The notes under the pieces are model-generated. The model did no database searches. It was not told the origin of the DNA and saw only the letters and a program-made list of their open reading frames with translations. The position numbers were made by a program, and so were the translations under genes. 64,000 nucleotides of DNA from Streptosporangium lutulentum. Lineage in GTDB: Bacteria; Actinomycetota; Actinomycetes; Streptosporangiales; Streptosporangiaceae. Below, in pieces: positions 7,571 through 15,973 of this stretch. Each line of letters opens with the position of its first letter. Within the stretch, counting starts at the first letter, position 1. The DNA lies in assembly GCF_030811455.1 (NCBI RefSeq), contig NZ_JAUSQU010000001.1, forward strand, positions 558,001 through 622,000, in the 5' to 3' direction.

Positions 7571-9172
7571 GTGGAGGCGCTGATCGCGGTCCCCGTCGTG
7601 CTGCCGCTGCTGGCCGCCGGACTCAAGCTGGCCATCGGCAGGCGGCTGCGCGGGCTTCAGGCGCTGATCAGCGTGTTCACCCTCGCGACGGTGCTGGCGG
7701 TGTCGCTGATCCTGCTGCCGGTGGTCGACCGGGAGGGGCCGAAGGCGGTCGGCGCGGGAGGCTGGGGGGCGCCGATCGGCATCTCGCTCGTCGCCGACCG
7801 GCTCTCCACGCTGATGCTGGTGGTCTCCTCGGCGGTGACGTTGTGCGTGATGATCTACTCGCTGGCCCAGGCCTACGCCGACCAGGAGGACAGGGCCCCG
7901 CTGTCGATTTTCCATCCGGCCTACCTGATCATGGTCGCCGGAGTGTCGGACGCCTTTCTCTCCGGCGACCTGTTCAACCTCTTCGTCGCGTTCGAGATGC
8001 TGCTCAGCGGGTCCTACGTGCTTCTCACCTTCGGCGGGACCGAATCCCGCATCCGGGCCGGCGCCACCTACGTGGTGATGGGGCTGACCTCGTCGCTGCT
8101 GTTCCTCGTCGCGATCGCGGTGGCCTACGGCGCGACCGGCACCGTGTCGATGGCCCAGCTCGCCGAGCGGTTCCCGGTCCTTCCCCAGCACATCAGGCTG
8201 CTCGTCGAGCTGATGCTCCTGCTGGTCTTTGTGGTCAAAGCGGCGATCTTCCCGATGTCGGCGTGGCTGCCCGACTCCTACCCGACCGCGCCCGCCCCGG
8301 CGACGGCGCTCTTCGCCGGGCTGCTCACCAAGGTCGGCATCTACTCGATCATCCGCCTGGAGGCGCTGCTGTTCCCCGGCGGGCCGGTGAGCGGCCTGCT
8401 GATGTGGGCGGCGCTGCTGACCATGCTGCTCGGGGTGTTCGGGGCGCTGGCGCAGACCGACATCAAGCGGATGCTCTCCTTCACCCTGGTCAGCCACATC
8501 GGCTACATGGTGTTCGGGGTCGCGCTCTCGACCGTCGCGGGCATGGCGGGCGCGGTGTTCTACGTCGTCCATCACATCACCGTGCAGACGAGCCTGTTCC
8601 TGGTGACCGGGATGATCGAGCGTCGTGCCGGGACCACCTCGCTGGACGGGCTGGGAGGACTGACGAAACTGGCGCCCCTGATCGCGGTGCTCTTCTTCGT
8701 TCCCGCGATGAACCTGGCGGGGATCCCGCCGATGTCCGGTTTCCTGGGCAAGCTGGCACTGATCCAGGCGGGGGTGGCGGACGGCCGCCCCATGGCGCTG
8801 ACCCTGGTCGCGGGGGGACTGGTGACCAGCCTGCTCACCCTGTACGTGGTGGCGGCGACGTGGAGCAAAGCCTTCTGGCGGGCACCGCCCCCCGGAATCA
8901 GACGGGCGGGAACCGTACTGGAGAGCGAGGAGCGGGAGAGCGGGACGGACCCCGTTCCCCGGGCGCACGGCACCGAGGGCATCTCCGGCCGCGCGATCGT
9001 CACCGGCGTGAACATGCCGCCCGCGATGCTCGGCTCCACGCTGGCGCTGGTGGCGCTGGCCCTGTCGTACACCGTCATGGCCGGGCCGCTGTCCGCCCTG
9101 TCGGAGCGGATCGCCACCGAGTTGCTGGCCCGCGAGCCGTACATCTCGACGGTGCTCGGGGACGCGCGGTGA
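7571..9172 (+). CDS. mrpD: Mrp Na+/H+ antiporter subunit D
   Basis: A 533-residue NuoL/M/N-like proton-conducting subunit with about 14 membrane helices. Key residues are visible: the conserved Glu in LFVAFEMLLSGSYV, the helix Lys in FVVKAAIFPMSAWLPD, and the TALFAGLLTKVGIYSI and DIKRMLSFTLVSHIGYM segments. Unlike MrpA of this operon it is full length. GTG 7571 is the start, preceded by GGGAG; an 18-codon frame starting at 7529 overlaps the beginning and is not thought to be real. A short charged loop near 445-480 separates the last helices. It should form a core antiport module with MrpA. Confidence 0.93.
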   Translation: MEALIAVPVVLPLLAAGLKLAIGRRLRGLQALISVFTLATVLAVSLILLPVVDREGPKAVGAGGWGAPIGISLVADRLSTLMLVVSSAVTLCVMIYSLAQAYADQEDRAPLSIFHPAYLIMVAGVSDAFLSGDLFNLFVAFEMLLSGSYVLLTFGGTESRIRAGATYVVMGLTSSLLFLVAIAVAYGATGTVSMAQLAERFPVLPQHIRLLVELMLLLVFVVKAAIFPMSAWLPDSYPTAPAPATALFAGLLTKVGIYSIIRLEALLFPGGPVSGLLMWAALLTMLLGVFGALAQTDIKRMLSFTLVSHIGYMVFGVALSTVAGMAGAVFYVVHHITVQTSLFLVTGMIERRAGTTSLDGLGGLTKLAPLIAVLFFVPAMNLAGIPPMSGFLGKLALIQAGVADGRPMALTLVAGGLVTSLLTLYVVAATWSKAFWRAPPPGIRRAGTVLESEERESGTDPVPRAHGTEGISGRAIVTGVNMPPAMLGSTLALVALALSYTVMAGPLSALSERIATELLAREPYISTVLGDAR

Positions 9173-9194
9173 ACGGCGGAGGAGACGGTGCCCG

Positions 9195-9770
9195 GTGGCG
9201 TGCGATGAGGGGTGGTGCTCGGTGAACGGGGGAGGCGGTCCGAGCCGCGCGCCCCGGCTGCCGGGCAGGCGCGTGCCGCCGGCGCAGGTGGCCTGGCTCA
9301 CGATCGTCTGGCTGCTGCTCTGGGGCGACGTGACCGTGGGCAACGTGCTCGGCGGCCTGCTGGCCGGGCTGGCCGTCGTGTGGCTGCTGCCGCTGCCGGT
9401 GCTGGACTCCGGGCTCCGGATCCACCCCGTCGGGCTGGTCGTCTTCCTGACCCGCTTCGCGGTGGACATGGTGGTCTCCAGCTTCCGGGTCGCCTTCTGG
9501 GCGCTGCGACCGGGCACTCCGCCGGTCCGGATCGTCGAGGTACGGCTGCGCTCGTCGTCGGAGGTCATGGCCGTGCTGATCACGGTGGCGCTGTCGGCGC
9601 TGCCGGGCAGCCTGGTGCTGGAGGCGCACGTCGGGGAGAGGCTGCTGGTGCTGCACGTGCTCGGCGTCACGGGTGACGCGCGGGCCGTCACCGAGGCGGA
9701 TGTGGCGCGGCTGGAAAGCCGCGTCGTCGCGGCCTTCGGCACCCGCGCGGACCGGGAGGAACTGCGATGA
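9195..9770 (+). CDS. mrpE: Mrp antiporter subunit E
   Basis: A subunit of up to 191 residues with two or three membrane helices (QVAWLTIVWLLLWGD, GGLLAGLAVVWLLPLPV, PVGLVVFLTRFAVDM) and a soluble C-terminal domain with LRSSSEVMAVLITVALSALPGS, as in MnhE. Two starts are possible. GTG 9195 is served by GGAGGAG ten bases upstream, and GTG 9222 by GAGGGG nine bases upstream; the longer form is listed. It is followed by ATGA overlap with mrpF. Confidence 0.9.
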   Translation: MACDEGWCSVNGGGGPSRAPRLPGRRVPPAQVAWLTIVWLLLWGDVTVGNVLGGLLAGLAVVWLLPLPVLDSGLRIHPVGLVVFLTRFAVDMVVSSFRVAFWALRPGTPPVRIVEVRLRSSSEVMAVLITVALSALPGSLVLEAHVGERLLVLHVLGVTGDARAVTEADVARLESRVVAAFGTRADREELR

Positions 9771-10027
9771 CGACGGTGTATACGATCGTGCTCGCGCTGC
9801 TCGGCGGCGCGGCGGCGATGACGCTCTACCGGCTCGTGCGCGGCCCCACCATGCTGGACCGGGCGGTCGCGCTGGACGTGCTCACCGCCGTGGTGATGTG
9901 CGGGATCGGGGCGAGGGCGGCGGCGTTCGGCGAATACTCGGCGCTGCCCGTGCTGCTGGTGCTGTCCCTGCTGGGGTTCGTCGGATCGGTCTCGCTGGCC
10001 AGGTTCTTCTCGGGACGAGCCCGATGA
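9767..10027 (+). CDS. mrpF: Mrp antiporter subunit F
   Basis: An 86-residue three-helix membrane protein. RLVRGPTMLDRAVALDVLT is the hallmark MnhF/MrpF motif, followed by the third helix SALPVLLVLSLLGFVGSVSLARF. The ATG overlaps the mrpE stop by four bases. It is required for assembly of the Mrp complex. A gap of about 110 bases then precedes mrpG, wider than the other junctions of the operon. Confidence 0.93.
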   Translation: MTTVYTIVLALLGGAAAMTLYRLVRGPTMLDRAVALDVLTAVVMCGIGARAAAFGEYSALPVLLVLSLLGFVGSVSLARFFSGRAR

Positions 10028-10136
10028 TCACGTCGGCCGGGGGTTCACGAGCCGGATCCGTCGGCCGCGCCGGGCAGGTCCCCGGTGAGGTGGGCGCGTT
10101 GACCGCGCCGACCGGGTTCGCCGCGAGGTGGGTCCC

Positions 10137-10478
10137 TTGACCACGTCGGACATGGCGTCGGACGTGGCCGCCGCGGTGTGCATGCTGCTGGGCGCGGGAC
10201 TGGCGTTCGCGGCGGGGGTCGGGATGGTCAGGTTCCCCGGCACCCTGGCGCGCATGCACGCGGCGACGAAGCCCCAGGTGTTCGGACTGCAACTCATCCT
10301 GCTGGCCATGTGGTTGCGCGATCCCGTCTGGGCGCTCATGGGGATGCTGCTGATCATCGGGGTCTTCCAGGTGGTCATGGTGGCGGTGGCCGCCTACGTG
10401 GTGGGACGGGCCGCCTATCTGGCGGAGCCGCCGGGGGACGACGGTACGGCGAGCCCGTTCGCCGAACCTCGCGCGTAA
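10137..10478 (+). CDS. mrpG: Mrp antiporter subunit G
   Basis: A protein of about 113 residues with three helices. The conserved MrpG core GMVRFPGTLARMHAATKPQVFG is partly visible, with VGMVRFPGTLARMHAATK followed by the third helix ALMGMLLIIGVFQVVMVAVA. TTG 10137 is preferred because GAGG lies eight bases upstream; GTG 10128 and ATG 10152 are alternatives. It completes the A(B)-C-D-E-F-G set, so the operon encodes every Mrp subunit. Confidence 0.88.
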   Translation: MTTSDMASDVAAAVCMLLGAGLAFAAGVGMVRFPGTLARMHAATKPQVFGLQLILLAMWLRDPVWALMGMLLIIGVFQVVMVAVAAYVVGRAAYLAEPPGDDGTASPFAEPRA

Positions 10479-10503
10479 GGATCTCCAGGCGTAACGTGTC
10501 GGT

Positions 10504-11403
10504 ATGCGGGAGGCACGCGCGGAGGACGCAAGGACCGAGGCCAGACGACTTATACGTGATCTGCTGGGAGAGGAGCGGCCTGACGCCGCCCTCCTGGTGC
10601 ACGAGGCGGAAACGGCGCTGGGCGCGGACCGCGTCGAGCGCTGCGTCGAGCTGGTACGCGGCGCCCCCCTCACCCGGAGGTCCACCGAGCTCGCCGCGCT
10701 GGCCGGGCTGCTGGTCGGCACCCGCGAGCTCGGCGAGGAGTGGTGGGGGCGCGAGCGCGGCGGCAAGCTGCCCGTGCCGGACGAGGTGCTCCGGGCCTCG
10801 ACCGCGATCGACCCGTGGATCGACCTGACCGTGCTGGAGATGCTCGCCGCCTGGATCGCCGACGACGTGGCGGACGGAGCATGGGGCCGTCCCTTCGCCG
10901 TGACCGATCTCAACTCCTGGCAGGCGGAGGACCGGGTCGAGCTGCCCGGGGACGCCGCCCCGGGACAGCGGATCGTGGTCTCCTTCGACGCGGGCGGCAG
11001 GCTCGACGCGCTGGTCCTCCGGCGCCCGGACGACGAGCTCGGCTCCAACCTGGACTTCGACTCGCTGCGCTACTCCCGTCCGGCCGAGGCCCAGTGGAGC
11101 TGGGGCGTCGCCGCCGGGCTCGGCCCGCACCCCCTGGATGAGGACCCCGACCCCTACGAGGAGCCGGTGGACGCCGAGGCCGCCGAGGTCCTGCACGCCT
11201 GGGCCCTGCGGCACGGCGCCTCCGCCCAGCAGGCGGGTGAGGTCTGGAAGGTCAAGGGTGAGGTCGTCGCCGCGATCGAGCGGGTCGACTGGATGTGGCG
11301 CAGCGCCGAGTGGTTCGCCTGGTGGCGAGGCGTGGCCGCCCTGGTCGACGGCGAGCCCGAGCAACTCGCCGCCCGCCTCGAAGAGATCGCTGACGCTCCT
11401 TAG
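10504..11403 (+). CDS. Conserved hypothetical acidic protein
   Basis: A 299-residue soluble protein with no signal peptide or membrane segment. It is rich in Glu/Asp/Ala/Trp. The N-terminal third is helical (ARTEARRLIRDLLGEE-like, AALLVHEAETALG). A middle part contains paired Trp and strands (WWGRERGGKLPVP, RIVVSFDAGGRLDALVLRRP), and the C-terminal helical part has three Trp-rich segments (VLHAWALRHG, RVDWMWRSAEWFAWWRGV). I do not recognise the family. The ATG at 10504 starts 26 bases after mrpG, so it may be co-transcribed with the antiporter operon, although its function need not be related. Confidence 0.7.
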   Translation: MREARAEDARTEARRLIRDLLGEERPDAALLVHEAETALGADRVERCVELVRGAPLTRRSTELAALAGLLVGTRELGEEWWGRERGGKLPVPDEVLRASTAIDPWIDLTVLEMLAAWIADDVADGAWGRPFAVTDLNSWQAEDRVELPGDAAPGQRIVVSFDAGGRLDALVLRRPDDELGSNLDFDSLRYSRPAEAQWSWGVAAGLGPHPLDEDPDPYEEPVDAEAAEVLHAWALRHGASAQQAGEVWKVKGEVVAAIERVDWMWRSAEWFAWWRGVAALVDGEPEQLAARLEEIADAP

Positions 11404-11494
11404 CGCCGAGTTCCCTGCCGCAGACCTCGGAGACGAGCGAATCGATGGACCGCACACTCTGGCTTCCAGACCTACGGCCACTTCGCCGTGCACC

Positions 11495-11549
11495 TGATCG
11501 GCTGACCGGCACGCCCCCGAAGACCTTGACGGTGCCGGTCAGCCGATCA
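11495..11549. repeat. Perfect 18-bp inverted repeat (possible bidirectional terminator)
   Basis: TGATCGGCTGACCGGCAC (11495-11512) is perfectly complementary to 11532-11549, with a 19-base loop. It lies about 90 bases after the stop of the 10504-11403 gene. The stem is stable enough to act as a terminator, but there is no T-run and it is longer and more exact than most. It could also be a protein-binding site or a remnant of a mobile element. Confidence 0.6.
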
Positions 11550-11715
11550 TGTTCTTGGAAGGTGTGGCCTTCTCCGCTTTCGAAGTCGCGACCCTTCTCG
11601 GAAGCCCGGTGGCCCGAGCGGACCGGCTCACCTCGGGGAGAGAGCCGCGCTCGGCGGGAAGCGGCATCCGAGGCATGCAGGAGCCGGATCGTTGTCTTCC
11701 ATGGGAGAAGGCGCG

Positions 11716-11745
11716 GGCCGGCCCGGCGGTGCTACCGGGCCGGCC
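11716..11745 (-). terminator. Terminator of the small secreted protein gene
   Basis: GGCCGGCCCGG (11716-11726) pairs perfectly with CCGGGCCGGCC (11735-11745) over an eight-base loop. On the minus strand it begins eight bases after the stop codon of the secreted protein gene. Confidence 0.65.
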
Positions 11746-11753
11746 TTCGGTCC

Positions 11754-12083
11754 TCAGTGCCTGTCGCCGCGGTTGTGGTCACGGCGGTTGTGGCCGCGGT
11801 CGTAGTCGCGGTCGCGGTGGTTGCGGTCGTAGTGGTGGGAGCGGGCGTAGTCGAAGGACACGGCCCTCCAGCCGCCGTTGAACCACCGGTAGAAGCGGTG
11901 ACCGTCGAAGCGGTAGCGCTCGCCGTGACCGGACACGCTCACGGCCACGGTCTGACTCGCGGTGGCCGTGGTGGCCGTGGTGGCTGCGGTGGCGGCCGAT
12001 GCGGCTCCGCCGGTGGAGGCGATGATGCCGCCGGCGATCGCCAGTGTCGCGGCCGCCGTCGCCAGGCTTCGTGTGATCTTCAT
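11754..12083 (-). CDS. Small secreted protein with His/Arg/Asp-rich tail
   Basis: A 109-residue precursor. Residues 1-30 form a signal peptide (MKITRSLATAAATLAIAG, cleavage probably after ASA). The mature protein has an Ala/Thr-rich start, then a compact segment RYRFDGHRFYRWFNGGW, and a tail built from repeated His, Asn, Arg and Asp (for example RNHRDRDYDRGHNRRD). The His-rich tail might bind metal, which would fit the neighbouring metal ATPase, but this is inference. The start at 12083 follows AAGGGGGAAACGAC; a longer form from 12119 would run into the leader hairpin. It has its own hairpin leader and terminator. Confidence 0.7.
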   Translation of the reverse strand: MKITRSLATAAATLAIAGGIIASTGGAASAATAATTATTATASQTVAVSVSGHGERYRFDGHRFYRWFNGGWRAVSFDYARSHHYDRNHRDRDYDRGHNRRDHNRGDRH

Positions 12084-12094
12084 GTCGTTTCCCC

Positions 12095-12133
12095 CTTGAG
12101 TGGTGCGCGCTGTTCTCAACGCGCACCCTCAAG
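12095..12133 (-). promoter_or_regulatory. Stable hairpin in the leader of the secreted protein gene
   Basis: CTTGAG (12095-12100) plus GGTGCGCG (12102-12109) pair with CGCGCACC (12120-12127) plus CTCAAG (12128-12133). This gives a 14-bp stem with one bulged base and a ten-base loop. On the minus strand it sits directly before the ribosome site (AAGGGGG) of the gene starting at 12083. A terminator this close to a start would be odd, so an RNA-stability or translation-control element is more likely. Confidence 0.55.
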
Positions 12134-12337
12134 CTAAATGGGTGAAATGTCCATTTCTGCGTACAAAGGCACATATAAGGCTGAGTGCGCACTATGGCAC
12201 ACAAGCGGCCTTTCCTGGGCAGGATCTCACCGTGATCCAGATGGCGGTTTGCGGTCCGCGCGACTGGCGGTCACCGGGCTCCGGCCCGGCCGCTGAAGTC
12301 GTCCGCGTCGAGATCCGGAGCCGGCGCGGAACCGGCG

Positions 12338-14683
12338 TCACGCGCGAGTGCCGCCGTCCGAGGTTGTGCCGGCCGGCGAGGGCAGGCGCATCAGTTTGAG
12401 GGCGAGGGCGTTGACGGCGACGATGACGCTGGAGCCGGACATGGACAGGGCGGCGATCTCGGGGCGCAGCACCAGGCCGAACGCGGGCTCGAACACGCCC
12501 GCGGCGATCGGCAGGGCGATGGTGTTGTAGCCGATCGCCCAGCCGAGATTCTGGCGCATCTTGCGCAGGGTGCCACGGCCGACGCGCAGTGCGACGGGCA
12601 CGTCCAGCGGGTCGGAGCGCATGAGCACGACGTCGGCGGTCTCGATGGCCACGTCGGTGCCGGCGCCGATGGCGACGCCCAGGTCGGCCTGGGCGAGTGC
12701 GGGGGCGTCGTTGACGCCGTCGCCGACCATGGCGACCTTGCGGCCACCGGCCTGCAGTTCGGTGATCTTGGCTGCCTTGTCGCCGGGCAGCACCTCGGCG
12801 AGGACGGTGTCGATACCCAACCGCTCGGCGATCCGCCGCGCGGTGGCGGCGTTGTCACCGGTGAGCATGACCACCTCGACGCCGAGTTCGTGCAGGGCGG
12901 TCACCGCCGCCGCGGAGGTCGGGCGGGGCGCGTCGGCGATGCCGATCACCGCGGCCGCCGTGCCGTCGATCGCGACCATGACCGCCGTACGGCCTCCGGC
13001 GGACACCTCGTCCCGGCGGGCGCCCAGCTTGCCGAGATCCACCCCCTCGCGCTCCAGCAGACGCCGATTACCCACGATCACCCGATGGCCGGCCACCTCG
13101 GCGACGGCACCGTGACCGGGCACGTTCTCGAACCGTCCGGCCCGCGACACGCCCGAACCGCGTGCGTCGGCGTGGCGGACGATCGCCTCGGCCAGCGGGT
13201 GCTCGGACTCCCGCTCCACCGCGGCCACCAGTCGCATCACCTCCTCCTCCGCCACACCGTCGGTGATGACGTCGGTGACCTCCGGCTCGCCCTGGGTCAG
13301 GGTGCCGGTCTTGTCCATGACCACCACCTGGATGCGCGCGGAGGTCTCCAGCGCGATCGCGTTCTTGAACAGGACGCCGCGCTCGGCGCCGAGCCCGGCG
13401 CCGACCATGACCGCCGTGGGGGTCGCGAGGACGAGCGCGTCCGGGCAGGCGATGACCACGAAGGTGATGGCGAACAGGATCGCGACGCCGAACGGCGCAC
13501 CGGCGAGCAGGAACCAGACGGCGAAGGTGAGCCCGCCGCCGATCAGGGCGACGAGCACCAGCCAGAAGGCGGCCCGGTCGGCGAGGCGCTGCCCGGGGGC
13601 CTTGGAGTTCTGTGCCTGCTGGACGAGCCTGACGATCTGGGCCAGGGCGGTGTCGGCGCCGACCTTGGTGGCGCGCACCCGCAGCGTGCCGTCGCGGTTG
13701 ATCGTGGCGCCGACGACGGTCGAGGCCGGCCGCTTGTGCACCGGCAGGCTCTCGCCGGTGACCATGGACTCGTCCACCTCGCTGTCGCCGTCCTCGACGA
13801 CCCCGTCGACCGGGATCTTCGCGCCGGGGCGCACCAGCAGCAGGTCGCCACCGGCGACCTCGGCGGTGGGCACCTCGACCGGGGCACCCTCTCGAATGAC
13901 GACCGCCTTGGGCGGGGCCAGGTCGAGCAGGGCGCGGATGGCGTTGCTGGCGCCGCCCCGGGCGCGCATCTCGAACCAGTGCCCCAGCAGGACAAAGGCG
14001 GCCAGGACGGTGGACGCCTCGTAGAACACCTCGCCGCCGCCGGTGAGGGTCACGATCAGGGAGTACAGCCAGCCCGCGCCGACCGCCACCGAGACCAGCA
14101 CCATCATGTCCAGCGTGCGGGCCCGCAGCGCCCGCACCGCCCCGCTGAAGAAGATCCGGCACGAGTAGAGGATCACCGGCAGGCTGAGCAGCAGCGCCCA
14201 CACATCCTGGCGCAGCCCGAAGGGAACCGGCAGGTCCAGGCCGAGCACCTCGGTGCCGATCGGCGACCACATCACGATCGGGATCGAGAACAGCAGCGCC
14301 ACCAGGAACCGGTTGCGCATGTCGGCCACCATCGCGGCCATCGACATCCCGGCGTGCCCGTCATGGCCCGTGTCGTGAGGGGGCGGCGTATCCGGCTCGG
14401 CCATCGGATCGCAGATGTGGGCGGGCACCGACTGCCCCGCGCAGTGGTAGCCGCATTCGATCACCTGAGTGCGCAGCTCCGCCAGTGAGGTGAGGGCCGG
14501 GTCGAACAGCACCGTCGCCGTCTGGGCCACCGGGTTGACCTCCACCTCCCGCACCCCCGGGCAGCGGCCGAGCCAGGCCGCGACGACGCTCTGCTCGGAG
14601 GCCCACCGCAACCCGCTGACGTCCAGGATCGCGGTGCCGAGCTCCTTGCCGCCGCTGTGGCGAGAGTGGAGGTGATCCGTCAT
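12338..14683 (-). CDS. P1B-type heavy-metal-translocating ATPase (copper-like)
   Basis: A 781-residue metal pump. Domains in order: a degenerate heavy-metal-associated fold (about 18-80) without a CxxC, a Cys/His stretch ([14 protein letters not shown]), a His/Met-rich linker, paired membrane helices, the actuator with [10 protein letters not shown], the sixth-helix metal site [10 protein letters not shown], the phosphorylation site [12 protein letters not shown], the nucleotide-binding motif SEHPLAEAI, the hinge [10 protein letters not shown], and the last two helices with [12 protein letters not shown] and [16 protein letters not shown]. The overall architecture is closest to CopA/CopB Cu+ pumps, but the usual CPC or CPH is CPD, so the metal is uncertain. 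ATG 14683 follows AGGAGG. It is divergent from the DinB-like gene. Confidence 0.88.
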   Translation of the reverse strand: MTDHLHSRHSGGKELGTAILDVSGLRWASEQSVVAAWLGRCPGVREVEVNPVAQTATVLFDPALTSLAELRTQVIECGYHCAGQSVPAHICDPMAEPDTPPPHDTGHDGHAGMSMAAMVADMRNRFLVALLFSIPIVMWSPIGTEVLGLDLPVPFGLRQDVWALLLSLPVILYSCRIFFSGAVRALRARTLDMMVLVSVAVGAGWLYSLIVTLTGGGEVFYEASTVLAAFVLLGHWFEMRARGGASNAIRALLDLAPPKAVVIREGAPVEVPTAEVAGGDLLLVRPGAKIPVDGVVEDGDSEVDESMVTGESLPVHKRPASTVVGATINRDGTLRVRATKVGADTALAQIVRLVQQAQNSKAPGQRLADRAAFWLVLVALIGGGLTFAVWFLLAGAPFGVAILFAITFVVIACPDALVLATPTAVMVGAGLGAERGVLFKNAIALETSARIQVVVMDKTGTLTQGEPEVTDVITDGVAEEEVMRLVAAVERESEHPLAEAIVRHADARGSGVSRAGRFENVPGHGAVAEVAGHRVIVGNRRLLEREGVDLGKLGARRDEVSAGGRTAVMVAIDGTAAAVIGIADAPRPTSAAAVTALHELGVEVVMLTGDNAATARRIAERLGIDTVLAEVLPGDKAAKITELQAGGRKVAMVGDGVNDAPALAQADLGVAIGAGTDVAIETADVVLMRSDPLDVPVALRVGRGTLRKMRQNLGWAIGYNTIALPIAAGVFEPAFGLVLRPEIAALSMSGSSVIVAVNALALKLMRLPSPAGTTSDGGTRA

Positions 14684-14702
14684 GGGCCGGCCTCCTGCAC
14701 GG

Positions 14703-14730
14703 TAGGAGGGTGTTGGAGCCGACGCTCCTA
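14703..14730. promoter_or_regulatory. Small dyad upstream of the metal ATPase gene
   Basis: TAGGAG (14703-14708) and CTCCTA (14725-14730) form a six-base inverted repeat with 16 bases between, 20 bases upstream of the ATPase start. The position suits an operator for a metal-responsive repressor, but no such regulator gene is adjacent and short dyads occur by chance. Confidence 0.25.
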
Positions 14731-14981
14731 TGGCAAATCCATCGATTTCGTGCAAGATCAACGTGTTGTGCCGGCCGCGGGCCGCCATGCCCGCAGGCCC
14801 TGCTCGTCGCCCGTGGGACCTGCTCGTCCCCGGAGCCGGTGACCGCGGGCCCTCGCCGGGTTCGTGATGATCGTTTCAACCGGTCTCGTGGCCGTAATCC
14901 TGTTGCCCGCCCGGCCTGTGAACTTTAGGCTTGGCGAGCCGTCGCATCGTGCGGCGCACTCGATGAGAAAGGAGGCCTGAG

Positions 14982-15023
14982 ATGTTCTCCGATCTTCCGG
15001 CGCCTCCTCGGATCCGGATCTGA
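14982..15023 (+). CDS. Putative 13-codon leader peptide upstream of DinB-like gene
   Basis: ATG at 14982 is preceded by AAAGGAGG with a six-base spacer, one of the best ribosome sites in the window, yet the frame ends after 13 codons (MFSDLPAPPRIRI). The next gene starts 44 bases downstream, behind a hairpin that masks its own ribosome site. GGAGGC (14971-14976) of the leader site can pair with GCCTCC (15003-15008) inside the leader, giving alternative folds. I read this as a translated leader of an attenuator; it could also be chance. Confidence 0.45.
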   Translation: MFSDLPAPPRIRI

Positions 15024-15038
15024 CCGATCCAGGTCGCG

Positions 15039-15061
15039 CCTCTGTCTAGTTCTAGCAGAGG
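15039..15061 (+). promoter_or_regulatory. Hairpin sequestering the DinB-like gene's ribosome site
   Basis: CCTCTG (15039-15044) pairs with CAGAGG (15056-15061), extended by CTA/TAG past one bulged T, with loop GTTC. The 3' arm contains GAGG, the only Shine-Dalgarno-like sequence before ATG 15068, so folding would block translation initiation. Together with the leader peptide it looks like a translational attenuator. Confidence 0.5.
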
Positions 15062-15067
15062 ACTGAA

Positions 15068-15652
15068 ATGCTTTCTGATTCAACGGTCGCCTCCGACGGC
15101 GAGCATGTTCCCGTACCGGCTCCCCCGTCCATGAGCACCGTGCTCGCCTCCCGCACGGATGTCCCTCCCGCCTGGGACGAGCGCACGATGCTCGCCACGT
15201 TCCTCGACTACACCCGCGCCACGGTTCACGCGAAGTGTGCCGGGATCGCCGAGGACGACGCCCGCCGGGCGCCCCTGCCCGGTTCTCCACTGATGACGAT
15301 CTCCGGGCTGGTCAGCCACCTGCGCTGGGTGGAGTTCGGCTGGTTCGAGTACACGCTCCTCGGAGCGGAGGATCGCGGTCCGTTGCCGACCAAGGACGAC
15401 CCCGATCCCGAGATGCGCATCGCCGTCGAGATTCCGATCATCCAGCTGCTCGCCGAGTACGAAGCCCAGTGCGCGCGGAGCCGGGAGATCATGGCCTCCC
15501 TCGACCTGGACACCCCGTCGAAGCGGAAAAACAGCGCCGGTGAACCGGTCACGCTGCGGTGGATCACGTTCCATCTGATCGAGGAGACCGCACGGCACAA
15601 CGGGCACATCGACCTGCTCAGGGAGATGGCCGACGGGGTGACCGGCGACTGA
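15068..15652 (+). CDS. DinB family protein (DUF664-like, possible mycothiol transferase)
   Basis: A 194-residue protein with the four-helix DinB fold. The DUF664 signature region LMTISGLVSHLRWVEFGWFE and the C-terminal RWITFHLIEETARHNGHID carry the metal-binding histidines. Members of this actinobacterial group are related to mycothiol-dependent transferases and isomerases; the substrate is unknown. ATG 15068 is used because GAGG lies six bases before it, although ATG 15131 would remove a non-conserved N-terminal stretch. Expression may be controlled by the leader peptide and hairpin upstream, and transcription ends at the perfect hairpin 15670-15711. Confidence 0.82.
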   Translation: MLSDSTVASDGEHVPVPAPPSMSTVLASRTDVPPAWDERTMLATFLDYTRATVHAKCAGIAEDDARRAPLPGSPLMTISGLVSHLRWVEFGWFEYTLLGAEDRGPLPTKDDPDPEMRIAVEIPIIQLLAEYEAQCARSREIMASLDLDTPSKRKNSAGEPVTLRWITFHLIEETARHNGHIDLLREMADGVTGD

Positions 15653-15669
15653 GCGAACATCTGGCCTTT

Positions 15670-15711
15670 CCCCTTGGGTCACCCGGCGATCTCGCCGGGT
15701 GACCCAAGGGG
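15670..15711 (+). terminator. Perfect 19-bp terminator hairpin
   Basis: CCCCTTGGGTCACCCGGCG (15670-15688) is exactly complementary to 15693-15711, with a four-base loop ATCT. It begins 18 bases after the DinB-like stop codon. Confidence 0.85.
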
Positions 15712-15973
15712 TCCGGTATAGCCGACGCTCTCACTTCACCCCCGGTGTGTGTTGTTCCCGCGACTCGCCAAAAGCTGAACGACAAAAGCGGCGAAACTGG
15801 GGCAAATGTAATTTTGTCGCCCATTTGGTGTCCATGGCGTACCGCGGGGCAGCCCTAGCAAGGACGTCGCGGGAAGCCCCGGCAGGGACGAGCCGACCAT
15901 TGACCACCTGAGGAAAGGGCCCGCGCGGCGGGTGAACTCTCCACCCAGGGATACCGGGAAACGGGGGAAGGCG

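Noticed and set aside
7529..7585. An 18-codon frame at the mrpC/mrpD junction
   Set aside because: It overlaps the mrpD start, has no homology signal, and mrpD has its own ribosome site.
10028..10136. Possible extra small gene between mrpF and mrpG
   Set aside because: The only frame is a continuation of one overlapping mrpE/mrpF in another phase and has no start with a site.
11549..11881. A 110-codon plus-strand frame over the tail of the small secreted protein gene
   Set aside because: It is Arg/Gly-rich and antisense to a gene with signal peptide, leader and terminator; no family resemblance or ribosome site.
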